Positions 41,201-51,590 of a stretch of DNA of 64,000 bases are shown here, piece after piece. The stretch comes from Lineus longissimus (Eukaryota > Nemertea > Pilidiophora > Heteronemertea > Lineidae). Every line of letters starts with the position of its first letter. The stretch's first letter is position 1. The notes beneath the pieces are model-generated. The model did not search any database, had not been told where the DNA came from, and saw only the letters and a list, made by a program, of their open reading frames with translations. The translations under genes and the position numbers were made by a program. The stretch spans positions 4,466,501-4,530,500 of the forward strand of contig NC_088313.1 of assembly GCF_910592395.1 (NCBI RefSeq). Reading direction: 5' to 3'.

Positions 41201-44200
41201 TTTAAGATCGACACACCGGGCGATTCATCATTAATGGCGAAAATCGAAGGAAGTGTGAAGAAAGGGGAGGTAAAAATGGTGAAGATACCCACCAAACTTA
41301 TGGTCCGGACAACCGAAATTTCGGACAAAGGCAGGTGCTCTTCATAAAACTATCAGAATGCCGGTGTTAGAGTGCCGGCTCCGCAGGAACTTTCTTTCTT
41401 TCGAGACTTTTGTAATCCTGGCTTGTGGAGGGTTGACATATTTCAGAGTCTTTCAATAAATTTCATTTATCAAAAGACTCTGCATGTATATACCACTGAT
41501 GATGACCCTTTAAAACCCCTTTGGGCCGTGCAAACATCATGACAAAGATCACCGATAATGTTCTTTCGTGAGGTCGGTTTGTGTAGGAGGAGCCATAAAA
41601 AGTATTAGGACTATCTGTCCTTGAATAGAGCGTCCGGGACGACTACTTCTCTTATGCGCTTTTAATATCTGGGGATGTTAAAGGTCTTGGGTCTCTATTG
41701 AACCACACCTTGCAATATGGAATGGCATATGGAGGGGAGGTGGTTAACTGCTTCACCAAATTATTAAGAGTGTAGCTATTCTGTCGAACGCAATTTGGAA
41801 AGGCACAGGAGACACCATGCTTTGTAAAAAAAATTAAATCTTTTTCTTGCAGTAATCCGTGTCTCTTCGGATGCCGATATTGTCGTCTTCGGGGCCAACA
41901 AACTCTCTTATGCCATAGATGCCTACTTAGCCCTACCAACTGATGTCCTCGGACGGAACTACTTAGTGTTATCCTACCGCGAGCCCAAACGAAAGCGAGG
42001 TAGAAGCACCTTCTTGGTCGCAACAGGAGAATACCCCACGTCAATAGCAGTTCAATTACCGAAGAAAAAATTGGATAAAATCTATTTTGACTTTAATGGA
42101 AAGTCGTACAAGGGTGGCACCTCCTTGGTGTTAAGGCTTGAGAGATACACGGCATTTCAAGTATCAAGCACATTGGATCTAACGGGAACTCAAGTTGTCA
42201 GTGACCGTCCTGTTGCTGTCTATGCCGGGAATGAAAGGGAAAGCGTGACCATTCCTAATAAGACGACTGAATCATCGGACTATTTAGTGGAACAGCTTCC
42301 GTCCGTAAACAGATGGGGCCAGGACTTTATTACCACGCCGGTTAAGGGTATAAGCGTTGGACAGAAGTTTAGAGTTCTAGGTAAGATGTACGCAATATCG
42401 CTGATCTATTCCCCATTTATGTTTTGCAAGAAGTGGGCGGTGCATAACTGTTCGAAAATGCATTTTGTCAAAGGTATTAAATTTTACCAAATATTCCAAC
42501 CTGGCTCGCTGGCTTTCGTTGATGATTGCAATCGAGTCGTGATCAGGCCGATGTAATTAAAGAAAGGCTTACATTTATTCAACCCAGTTCGCGACGAAAC
42601 GAACTACTATCACTGTTGAGCCTCTCTACTTCTTGGTGAATATAGATGGTCGTTTAGTTCAGATGGCAGCACCCGAACCATTGTCCAGCCCGAGAACGAT
42701 TTGAGCTATCAAATACCACAACAGTAATATCTATGCATTTTCTGATTTAAGTAGTATTTTGTAGATTGTTTAATCAACCAGTTGATCTGGCCCACTCTCA
42801 GTGCTAATCTTTCTGTTGTTGCCAGAAATTGGTTACCCGAAACTTGAAAGCTTAGAACAAACAGGCCATAAATGCAATTTTGAAGAAGAAAAAAACAGTT
42901 GCTGATGACGGCCAGAGACCTCTATTAGACAGTGTGTACATTCTGTGTACATTTTAATGAATATAGGTTGGTGAAAAAAGTACACCAAGGGTGCTTTAAT
43001 TCCCACCAAATTTTATATGTGTTTTGAAGAGGCTTTTATCGAAATAATAGTAAAAATTCAAAACATTCCAATACCGATTGCCTGAGAAAAACTGATTTGT
43101 GTACAGCATTGCCATCAAATCGTCACTCACTGATATGGGCCTAGCTATTAGAATACAAGTTCTAAACTGGCCAGTGAGACAATAATTTCCTTAAATTAAT
43201 TATCAAAAAGTATATCCCCGTTATGGCCTGGCTCTGTAGATTAAGAATCCACCAAAGATTGAAGAATAAATCCACTTTCACCCATCACAGTCATGTACTT
43301 ATCACAGCTTCACAGTTCAGTACGGACTATGTGCCACACTTCCGCCTGTGGATGAATACATGTCTCTGCCCTGACAAGACCAGTGTTGCCGTGTATCATG
43401 AGGACTGTGAATTGATAATACTATTAGTGTATTTCAAGGGCGTATACAGTGAAGCACAAAGGACACAAGTACACTATTAGTGCATACCTCTTATCACACA
43501 TGTAGATGGTGACACTGTTTGTAGGTTTTTGTCAGCAATTTATTTTTTCAAATCGCGTTTATAATGTATGCCCTATGTGATCTAAACCCTTCAATTTCGG
43601 GCTCATAAATCACATTTTGCTATCGTTAGGCTTCCGATTGAAATTCTTTGACCTTTTTCTTCAGTCGGTATGACTTAGAATATAATTTTGATTAATTTTA
43701 TTCTTCAAAGATAGATGCCTTGGCAGGAAATGAATCGTGAGTTGTTTTGCTGGTTGTGAGTGAATGTTTCTCTTTGCTACGAAAACTGTAGGCCTATCGT
43801 CATACTATCATTATATACAATGTACATGCATGTACGTAGCTCATGTAGATTTATTTATTTTTAGCGTCAGAAGATGACACTGAGATCAAGATTAATGGTA
43901 AAGTAGTTAAGACGATCAACCGGACAGAATTCTTCACCTATATCGCGAATTCAACCGAAGCGTACGCCTTTGTTACGTCCTCCAGACCAGTGCTTTTGGC
44001 TCAGTTCGGCGCATCCATCTCTCGGTCGAAGGATGACGTACAATCCGACAGTTTCATGGCTCTAATTACCCCCATTCAGCAGTATGGTAAAAACTATGTC
44101 TTTTCTACAATAACACAAATGCAAACGACGCGCGGCGGTCTCATCAAAAACTTTGTTAACGTCGTCGCAAGGACGGACCAAATGTCAGGATTAGTCGTCG

Positions 44201-44952
44201 ACGGGCAGCCCCTCGTTGTGGCAAAGGTGCCGCTGACAGAAATCAAAGGAACCAACTACACTGCCACTCAGTTTGAAATTCCTGCTGGAAGTCACTCAGT
44301 CTCTCATCAAGATGCCACTGCCGTTTATTTTATACTTATTTACGGTTTAGTCGCGTACGAAGCTTATGGTTGTCCTGCTGGCATGGTACTGACCGACTTG
44401 AGCTCATGTGTGCTCACCCCACCGGGGGACCACGATGGGGTCGACAATGACTGCGATGGGTTAACAGGTGAGGAACTCTTCAACAACATAGATGACGACC
44501 ATGATGGAAAGATAGACGAGGATTACATCAAAGTGCCCACAGTCACCGTGACTCAAAGTAAAACTCAAACAATCACGGTAGAACCAACTCCTGTCCTCAT
44601 AACCACCTGTCCAATCACACCTACAGTTACGCTGACCGATTCTGTCCTATATTGCCCGACAACAACAACAGAATCAACAACGCCAACGACAACCCCGCCG
44701 ACTACAACAACAACGGAAATGTCCACAATCAAATCCTCTCAAACCGAAGTCCCTGGTTTCGCAGACTTAAATGATACAAAATACATCACCATCATGGTTA
44801 TCATTTGCTCGTGCGTTACCCTAGGGATCCCAGTTTGCGTACTTATGATATGTTGTTTCCGGGCGTGGTGTTGCTGTGGATATTGTGGCGAACAAGTACC
44901 CGAGGAGCCGGAAAAGAAGGATGCCTATGTCTTAGATATGCCCCTGTCGTAA
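35258..44952 (+). CDS. IgGFc-binding-domain type I membrane protein (642 aa, 4 exons)
   Basis: Exons: 35258-35318, 41079-41330, 41853-42380, 43865-44952; junctions are phase 1 throughout. The ATG is in good context (aaaATGG), followed by a signal peptide (MEWLALMFLLINGVYTG). Residues about 21-450 match the IgGFc-binding protein N-terminal domain by eye: 'GRDFIVAFSAN', 'AYLALPTDVLG', 'FQVSSTLDLTGTQVVSDRPV', 'VEQLPSVNRWGQDF', 'YGLVAYEAYG'. Residues about 469-500 hold 'DGVDNDCDG' and 'DDDHDGKIDED', a MopE-type or thrombospondin-3-like metal-binding motif. A Thr-rich, probably O-glycosylated stalk follows (about 545-566), then one membrane helix (about 587-612), a cluster of Cys next to it (CCFRAWCCCGYCG, possibly palmitoylated), and a ~30-residue tail. 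Unlike vertebrate FCGBP it has no VWD/TIL repeats. The likely role is a cell-surface or mucus-associated recognition protein; no ligand can be read from sequence. Exon 2 ends at a GC donor (41,331). Confidence 0.88.
35900..37470. repeat. Tandem array of ~300-bp non-coding units, 5 copies
   Basis: The anchor 'ggccccctggtggcc' (with variants) appears near 36,108, 36,410, 36,711, 37,079 and 37,374. 'gccatagttacact' and 'caaatttcaagttcatagc' recur at matching offsets. Between units 3 and 4 lies a terminal-like 'gacgacggac...gacggtgagcc' segment, which suggests two adjoining elements, one of three units and one of two. No open frame is conserved across units. Confidence 0.8.
37489..38410. mobile_element. 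Foldback transposon-like element with 262-bp inverted arms
   Basis: Left arm 37,489-37,750 and right arm 38,148-38,410 are nearly exact reverse complements. They start TATGGCAAGCCAAAGCGG and end at GATGACGTAG. Each arm contains five ~21-bp subrepeats of 'ttcaaccttgaa(c/t)aaaatat' with a different order of variants. The ~400-bp core (37,751-38,147) has a duplicated 'ggactttcccgaaccc' and no recognisable transposase. Arms with internal tandem repeats are typical of foldback (FB-like) DNA elements. The apparent proteins 'STLNKICSTLNK' are repeat translation only. Confidence 0.82.
39072..39150 (+). repeat. ~80-bp interspersed repeat, copy 1 (intron 1)
   Basis: It shares 'gtcatcct' and then 'gaggccggtccactgcgtcc' and 'ggagtgtaa' with copies at 47,518-47,600 (+), 57,371-57,430 (+) and 57,557-57,640 (-). 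This is a dispersed low-copy family of unknown class. Confidence 0.6.
40717..40826. mobile_element. Small TIR element (~110 bp)
   Basis: The left end GGTTGTCTCACTAAACA pairs with the right end TGTTTGGTGAGACAACC as an inverted repeat with one mismatch. The interior is G+C-richer than the surroundings. It is consistent with a tiny MITE; target duplications were not resolved. Confidence 0.55.
42381..43864 (+). other. Intron 3 of the IgGFc-type gene (1.5 kb)
   Basis: Donor G|GTAAGA at 42,381 and acceptor TTTATTTTTAG ending 43,864 join phase 1 to phase 1, giving Ala at the junction. Nothing coding was recognised inside. An 85-codon open frame at 43,223-43,480 has no recognisable domain. Confidence 0.7.
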
Positions 44953-45157
44953 AGAGAACGCTCTCTGGGGCTTTAAAAGCCTTGAAGTAACCCAATCTAA
45001 AACCCTTCTGAAAATGTGGAGTTTTAAACGACTCGCTGAGAATCCTTTAATTGACGTTCATCACAATGTGTATTCCCACGACCCACATCTTCACATTGGA
45101 CAATTAGATGGCGTGTCCTCAGGCCGTGTACTGATTTTCAAGATGGTGGCAACTTAC

Positions 45158-46069
45158 TAGTACTAGAGGTGTTGTAAGAAACGAAATCAGCGCCTCTAGT
45201 GTCAAGGTTGTGGGAGTCTGTTCTGTGGAAAACAAAGAACTGACTCCCAACCTTGAAAAGGAATAAGCTTAACACTAAAATGTACTCCGCTAACCTCCCA
45301 ATGACGTGTATGAGCTCGGAGTTTCGCCAAATAAAAACTTTGTTTAAGGTGTTGCGGCTCCAAATTGGCATTGACTCAGATCTTGCAATTACCCCTCAAC
45401 TGCCGGTGGTGACTGTACCAGGTGCCATCCTTTGATAAATACTGAAAGCTTGATATACTAAGTGGGTCGTCCTTTGTACGCAAAGCTAGTCGCCCTGTGC
45501 TACTTGCAAAACACTATTAAACATGCTTAGAAGTTTCAAGACTTAACGTCAAAGAAGACGTCATGTATCTAGATAGGCTTTTGTCACGACATGGTCGTAT
45601 AAAACGTATATTATTATCAATGCAAGTAAAAGTTCTAAGCCCCCTGAATAAAGTTTTGCCGAGTCAAAAAATCATCATAACGCACGCTAATATTATGGCC
45701 CAGTTCCTTTCATGGAGTACCATAAAGGTGTTGGTACACACCGGTACGTTTTCCATGATAGAATCCTTTATGAGAAGCTGCGTTAATAAAAATGTATGTG
45801 AACGATATATTGACCTTAGCAGATTACTGTGATTCATTAAGGGTTAACCATGTAGGTACCACCATTTTGGCTAGAACTTGAAATATAAAGTACTTAGAAT
45901 TCTTTAAAACGAAAGGAGTGCCAATTTCGAGGGTTGGAGTCTGTTCTTTGTTTTCAATAAAACAGCATCCGAGATTTCAACTGGGCATTCACTACATTTG
46001 AAAGAGTTTTAATTGCTTTAGGATTTCAAGTTCCAGCCAAAATAGTGGCACCTATGGTTTACTGGTCAT
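45158..46069. repeat. 912-bp tandem duplication, copy 1
   Basis: Copy 1 is over 99% identical to the next 912 bp; the differences noticed include T/C near 45,200 and T/C near 45,735, plus a one-base indel. It contains a hairpin around 45,195-45,260 (AAGGTTGTGGGAGTC / GACTCCCAACCTT), the first AATAAA after the IgGFc-type stop (45,330-45,335), and an internal TIR element. Open frames of 60-89 codons are shared by both copies but show no domain or codon-level conservation signal I can judge. Confidence 0.85.
45848..46057. mobile_element. TIR element inside the duplicated unit
   Basis: The segment from 'ccatgtaggtaccaccattt' with 'tggctagaacttgaaat' is the imperfect reverse complement of 'atttcaagttccagccaaa' with 'atagtggcacctatgg' about 170 bp later. 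The arms are ~37 bp. A second copy lies at about 46,760-46,970 through the tandem duplication. It is probably a MITE older than the duplication. Confidence 0.6.
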
Positions 46070-46981
46070 TAGTACTAGAGGTGTTGTAAGAAACGAAATC
46101 AGCGCCTCTAGTGTCAAGGCTGTGGGAGTCTGTTCTGTGGAAAACAAAGAACTGACTCCCAACCTTGAAAAGGAATAAGCTTAACACTAAAATGTACTCC
46201 GCTAACCTCCCAATGACGTGTATGAGCTCGGAGTTTCGCCAAATAAAAACTTTGTTTAAGGTGTTGCGGCTCCAAATTGGCATTGACTCAGATCTTGCAA
46301 TTACCCCTCAACTGCCGGTGGTGACTGTACCAGGTGCCATCCTTTGATAAATACTGAAAGCTTGATATACTAAGTGGGTCGTCCTTTGTACGCAAAGCTA
46401 GTCGCCCTGTGCTACTTGCAAAACACTATTAAACATGCTTAGAAGTTTCAAGACTTAACGTCAAAGAAGACGTCATGTATCTAGATAGGCTTTTGTCACG
46501 ACATGGTCGTATAAAACGTATATTATTATCAATGCAAGTAAAAGTTCTAAGCCCCCTGAATAAAGTTTTGCCGAGTCAAAAAATCATCATAACGCACGCT
46601 AATATTATGGCCCAGTTCCTTTCATGGAGTACCATAAAGGTGTTGGCACACACCGGTACGTTTTCCATGATAGAATCCTTTATGAGAAGCTGCGTTAATA
46701 AAAATGTATGTGAACGATATATTGACCTTAGCAGATTACTGTGATTCATTAAGGGTTAACCATGTAGGTACCACCATTTTGGCTAGAACTTGAAATATAA
46801 AGTACTTAGAATTCTTTAAAACGAAAGGAGTGCCAATTTCGAGGGTTGGAGTCTGTTCTTTGTTTTCAATAAAACAGCATCCGAGATTTCAACTGGGCAT
46901 TCACTACATTTTGAAAGAGTTTTAATTGCTTTAGGATTTCAAGTTCCAGCCAAAATAGTGGCACCTATGGTTTACTGGTCA
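46070..46981. repeat. 912-bp tandem duplication, copy 2
   Basis: Direct, head-to-tail second copy of 45,158-46,069 with the same hairpin and TIR element. The break is at 'ttactggtcatt', after which copy 1 runs into 'agtactagagg' and copy 2 into unique 'catttactgg'. The near identity means a recent duplication, copy-number polymorphism, or an assembly artefact from two haplotypes. Confidence 0.85.
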
Positions 46982-48118
46982 TTCATTTACTGGTCTATCG
47001 AGTACAAACGTCATCAGGCGTCAGAATCAGCAAACTCGCTGCGAAAATATGGAAATGTTGGCACTTTAATTCCTACAGAATAGGCATGAACACACGGAGG
47101 GGTACATTGTACATACAACGAGCTAAATAGAGAGTATCAAGCTGTTTTACATCAATATTGCAAACTATTGAGTCATGATAGTTGACCAAAGTATTCCGTT
47201 TATATGTTATTACAATGTATATTTGCATGTAGCCTTATTAGGCTTTGTGTATTTACATGTTTCAGATCAAGAGTTTTATCACTAATGTTACATTTTACCA
47301 TCCTCAAGATGGCGGCAAGATCATGGTGTCATCGAATTGACGGATTGAACGGATAAAAGGGAATACGATGAAACGTGATGGAATCATGCTCAATCATCGC
47401 CAAAAGTTTTCCTATTTGAGATAGATAGTTCTAAAATGTAATTAAAAATTATATACATGAAATGCACCTAAAAAGTGAGTGAATCCCGGCCGAAAGGTGT
47501 TATAATACACTCGCTTGCAGTCCATTTCGTCATCCTGATCGTCTCTCCTTCATGGTCGGGCGATAGGACGAGGCCGGTACACTGCATCCGGAGTGTAACT
47601 TATAAAGAATCCACTTGTTTCAGTTTGAAAGGCTTGTCATTCCCTGAGATGGCGGCGAAAAATACGGATATTTAATTTTGATCTCTCCATGTGAATAGTC
47701 TTTTGCATTACATGTATTATGTGCATTTGTATGTTACGAAATTTATTGTTATCATCACACAATATACCTTTCTGCAGCGTCTGTCCTTACGGAAAATCAT
47801 TGTATCGATCATAAAAAAGGGTCACCCTTAAAAGTAAATGTCCTCGGGTTCGCATCGAAAAAACAAAACACTGACAGTATATACTCCAAAGCTTTGTTCA
47901 TGACGAAAGTGTTGTTTTTGGATTTTTTCGAAATTTGCAGAAATTGTCTATCATAATGAATCTTGTCACCCTACATCCGTGCAAGCGATATGTGTAACTA
48001 GTTACCAAAGAAAAAGTAGATCTCAGTTGATTATCTGTGTCCCTATGTACACCTTACTCATCTGTCACAAAGTTCTGTTTTCGGTCTCACAAAATGTGGA
48101 TTTGAGAGCATCTTGCAT
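46982..48118. other. Intergenic region; 3' side of the minus-strand tetraspan gene
   Basis: No gene recognised. An ~80-bp interspersed repeat copy lies at 47,518-47,600 (gacgaggccggtacactgc, ggagtgtaac). On the - strand, an AATAAA (TTTATT on +) near 47,741 is a plausible polyadenylation signal for the gene ending at 48,119. Confidence 0.5.
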
Positions 48119-48955
48119 TCAGATGTAGTCATCATTTCCATTGAACGAATCAAGCTGGTTCGGGTCCTTGGATGGGGGGAATGCGATGATCGGAGTAAGA
48201 CGAGGATACACGCCTTGTGATGGACCGTTCCTCGGGGAAGTGACAGTCTTCAGGGCGTAGACCGTCAGCGGGATCGTGCAACAGAACACCAGGAGGGAAA
48301 AGAAGAACAAGAATCCATTGATGCCCAACTCGTAGTCCCCGGATTTCTCGTCGTAATTTCTTTTCCTTTTGGCATATCTCTTCATGTCGTCGTCATCTCT
48401 CTTCATGTTGCCATCTCTCTTCATGTTGCTATTTCCTTTCATGTTGCTATCTCCTTTCATGTTGCTATCTCCTTTCCTGTTGCTATCTCCTTTCATGTCA
48501 CCGTCTACAGGTATACCGCCGTTGTCTATCCTCTGACGATCCCTGTCCATCATATCCCTCCCGCCATTGTAGCCATCGTGACTCCAGTACCAATTAGACA
48601 TGGTGCACCCTAGCCACAATGCAACCAACGTGGCCAGCAGTGCTAAGACAGCTGTTGCAACAAGTCGTCCCTTGGTTCTCTTGTAGACTGATACGATGCC
48701 GAGGATACCAGTGATGATGAACCAGATACCGCAGGCCATTCCCAGCCCTTCAAAATGCCCCGCGACGCATGACCGGCCGATGCCGAGGAGAAAGCAGAAG
48801 ATCCCGGAGATCAGGGTGATGCTCGAAACGGCCAGGACGGATTTTTTCGGGTGATGCGAGTATTGTGAGGACACGGGCACGAACGAGGCAGGCGCCATGG
48901 TTGTGTAGGCCGGGGGCGGTGCCTTGGACTCGGATTCCTTCGTTCCCCAAGTCAT
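48119..48955 (-). CDS. CD20/MS4A-like tetraspan protein with repeat loop (278 aa)
   Basis: Four hydrophobic helices at about 39-60, 70-91, 97-119 and 209-235, short cytoplasmic-type ends, and a long loop between helices 3 and 4. 'GIWFIITGILGIVSVYKR' in helix 2 resembles the MS4A/CD20 pattern, but the family call is by eye. The loop (120-208) carries a charged tandem hexapeptide (KGDSNM-like, about 154-186) from an 18-bp coding minisatellite, followed by a Lys/Arg/Asp-rich stretch. I start at MTWGT because the paralogue at 53,418 starts identically and a splice acceptor (TTTCAATTCTCCAG) ends 23 bases upstream. The longer frame to 49,030 reads into intron. The C-terminus 'FPPSKDPNQLD' is shared with the paralogue. 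Probably a plasma-membrane protein; function unknown. Confidence 0.8.
   Translation of the reverse strand: MTWGTKESESKAPPPAYTTMAPASFVPVSSQYSHHPKKSVLAVSSITLISGIFCFLLGIGRSCVAGHFEGLGMACGIWFIITGILGIVSVYKRTKGRLVATAVLALLATLVALWLGCTMSNWYWSHDGYNGGRDMMDRDRQRIDNGGIPVDGDMKGDSNRKGDSNMKGDSNMKGNSNMKRDGNMKRDDDDMKRYAKRKRNYDEKSGDYELGINGFLFFFSLLVFCCTIPLTVYALKTVTSPRNGPSQGVYPRLTPIIAFPPSKDPNQLDSFNGNDDYI
48412..48500 (-). repeat. Coding minisatellite, 18-bp unit
   Basis: About five 18-bp units (ctcctttcatgttgctat on the + strand) encode the KGDSNM-like hexapeptide of the tetraspan extracellular loop. Variants change Lys-Gly-Asp to Lys-Gly-Asn or Lys-Arg-Asp. The in-frame period keeps the protein open when copy number changes. 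Confidence 0.75.
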
Positions 48956-51110
48956 GGTTTTGTCTTTATAATAGCTTGCCTGGAGAATTGAAAGAAGGAC
49001 AAGATTAAGAAAAACGGAATCATCACCCATCCAATCGGTTTAGTGTTTGTCGGGTAAGTTGATAGAAATATCTCAAAAGTCCGCCATGAATAAAGTGCAA
49101 TATGTACAGTTTACTCAACAAGCTTCTCAAACCACTTCATTAATTTCTACGAAATTGCTAACCCGTTGTCTATCCAAATCATCAATTATTTTCAATGGAA
49201 TCGATAGACTACGGGCATGACGTCTCTCGTGTCTTGAATACATTTATTTAGAAACGGACACTGATTTCATGGTGGACCCGACCAGAGGACACAGGGCGTG
49301 GTAGTGACATTATTAGCATAAATTAGGTATGCAAATCATTCTTTGGAAAAGAAAAAGCAATGACACCACGCAATTGTACTTAAAAGCAACTTACGAGGTT
49401 TGAATAATGCAACTAAATTTGGGTCCAACAGACCCCACATGCCCTTCAATGTAAGTTTTGAGTTTTACCGCTAATAGCGCCTTTGTTGCTGGATGCAACG
49501 TGATGAACATCGAAGCGGAACTCTAGGTTCAGCGCTGGGGTCCAAAAGACCCCAAAGGGTTTGAATCCCTGTTCTTCCAGTTTTATTGTGTAGAATGAAC
49601 CTGCGGTGCGTATTCCTGATGGTGACACTTTTCAATTCGTGATAATATTCCAACTGCCTTGGTTCAAAAGTCGCTGGTCTTAGCTTGCTTCAATGCCTTG
49701 ATGATGTCAAAACATGTTATGAAAGCTACATGTACGGTGTATGTTTCAGCACCACCAGCCATTTCGGAAATACATGTATAAAGAATTTTTAGATTTCACT
49801 TTGGAATGGCAAGAACTACGAGGTCTTACATGTTAAATAGGAAGCTTACCTTAGGCTCTATACGAAAAAGAAATTCCAGTCTAATTCGTTTCAAAGTCAG
49901 TCTTAGTTTAATTTTCTAAGTCGTCTGTCTAATGGCAGTCATCTGGTGAAATCATGTCATGGCGTGACGTCTTGTCCAACTAGCCAATCATTTGGCTCAG
50001 CTCGCAGACACTCTTGAATTACATTTAAGTGATAGTTAAGATTTAATGAGGCGTAGGGCCTATACTAAAATGCTTTGAAGACCTACTGATGACAAAGACT
50101 TGAGCAATACTTTATCATATCATGCGAGACGGTTCAAGAACTGTCACTGCTTCACTGATTTGCTTTTATAAGTATGGAATAATATTGTACATGTAGGATG
50201 TCTCAAATTAAACTTGCAGATTATATGGGTCTTTAGAACAAAAATCGCTTGAATGTTGTCAGCAGAGTTCAATAAGCAATCAGAGGCACGGATATGGTGG
50301 AAGGAATTTAAGTCACCCAGCAGAATTAGTCCAATCCCTTTACAAAATAAACGTATCGATTCTTTTTTTGGATTTACAGCCAAAGAGGCCTTGGGGCATC
50401 AAAATCCTTAACCTCGAGCATTACGCCTTTCCGAGCACCCCGTGTTCCTGAGTTCGGGGTTCCCCGATACCGTGTCTTGGCACAAACCTGCTCCAACCCA
50501 TGCAGATTACCCACATCAGTTCTTACTTGGGCATTCGGATATTGGGCACTTTGGGAACACAATGGTTGAATTTTTTCCAACCAGTTTACTGAATCAAGTA
50601 AAAACTTTTGATCTGGTTGCTAATTTTACCGTCCGTTTACCTTTACTTTTGGTATCGATGGTGCTTGCGAGCTGACACGACAGATCCATCTCTAGATCCG
50701 AATGCAAACATCAGCTTAGTACAAGCGTACACAGGCATGGCCATGTAGAATTAGCGGAATGAGTGGATTCTGGGCTTCAATCACCTGGAAAAGCAAGTAT
50801 TTGTCGCGATGATCGTCGCCATGCCTGACTGAACTCTGAAGACGAAAGATGGTACGATAATACAGCGCTACGCACGGCTACCGACTGAACTAAACTGTCC
50901 CTACAGACAAGTTTTCATGCCCTCATTGCGAGTCATGCCTTAACGACTGTAGAAAGCGATTTTCAAATAATTTTTGTGACTTATCAAACACATTAAAACT
51001 TACTGAATTCATTAAGTTCCATTCTGTATGAAATTATATCATATTTTGTACAGAATCCGCTCATTCCGCTAGTTCTTCATAGCCCACAGGCATGCCGGAA
51101 GAGAACACTA
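48956..51110. other. Intergenic/intronic region between tetraspan genes
   Basis: On the - strand a polypyrimidine tract and CAG immediately precede the short leader of the 48,955 ATG, so the 5' UTR exon and promoter of that gene lie somewhere upstream here; I could not place them. Two palindromic 'ggggtccaaaagacccc'-like motifs near 49,420 and 49,545 may be ends of a small element. No other gene recognised. Confidence 0.4.
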
Positions 51111-51590
51111 TTAATATTGCGGAGGAACGGTATTGAGAGGGTCTCGGAACACAGGAACACGAGATGCCGGTACTGTCAAGATAGGAGCATTATAGGACTT
51201 TGATTTTCCGGGGTGAGACCTCCTGCTAATAAGATCTACAAGTGGTCTTAATGCAATCACCGGTGTAAGATACACGCCTTGTGGCAGGCCGTGCCTCGGA
51301 GAAGTGACAGTCTTCAGGCCGAAGACAGTCAGCGGAAGCGTGCAGCAGAACACCATGAGGGAGAAGAAGGACAAGAAACCGTTGAAGCTCAGCTCGTATT
51401 CGTATTTGCCCGTATCCCCCACGTCATCTTTTTCCATGTCATCATGATAACCCGACGTCTTCATGGTCTTCGTCAACTGGGCGCCGAGTGTAATTGTGTT
51501 CATATCACCGCTACTGTCGTGTCGATGTGACTCCTCCATCACTGTCCTCGTCCACACTGCCGCCATGATGCTCGTAATGGACAACATCAT
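51111..51590 (-). pseudogene. 5'-truncated tetraspan paralogue (fourth helix only)
   Basis: 'YELSFNGFLSFFSLMVFCC' with 'LPLTVFGLKTVTSPRHG' is very close to helix 4 and the start of the tail of the protein at 48,119-48,955, and the DNA is strongly similar there (about 51,265-51,405). No sequence for helices 1-3 or the MTWGT start is found in the next kilobase upstream on the - strand. The C-terminus departs from the shared 'PPSKDPNQLD' ending. I read it as a truncated duplicate. It could instead be the last exon of a gene with a different structure. Confidence 0.55.

Noticed and set aside
42381-42556. Read-through extension of exon 3 of the IgGFc-type gene
   Set aside because: A consensus donor (G|GTAAGA) at 42,381 joins in phase to exon 4, and the domain resumes there. 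The extension has no family similarity.
45253-46744. Pairs of identical open frames (60-89 codons) in the 912-bp repeats
   Set aside because: Identity comes from the recent duplication of DNA, not protein selection. No domain, signal peptide or start context stands out.
48956-49030. Extended N-terminus (25 extra residues) of the tetraspan at 48,119
   Set aside because: The extra residues translate a polypyrimidine tract and splice acceptor. The paralogue begins at the equivalent MTWGT after its own acceptor.
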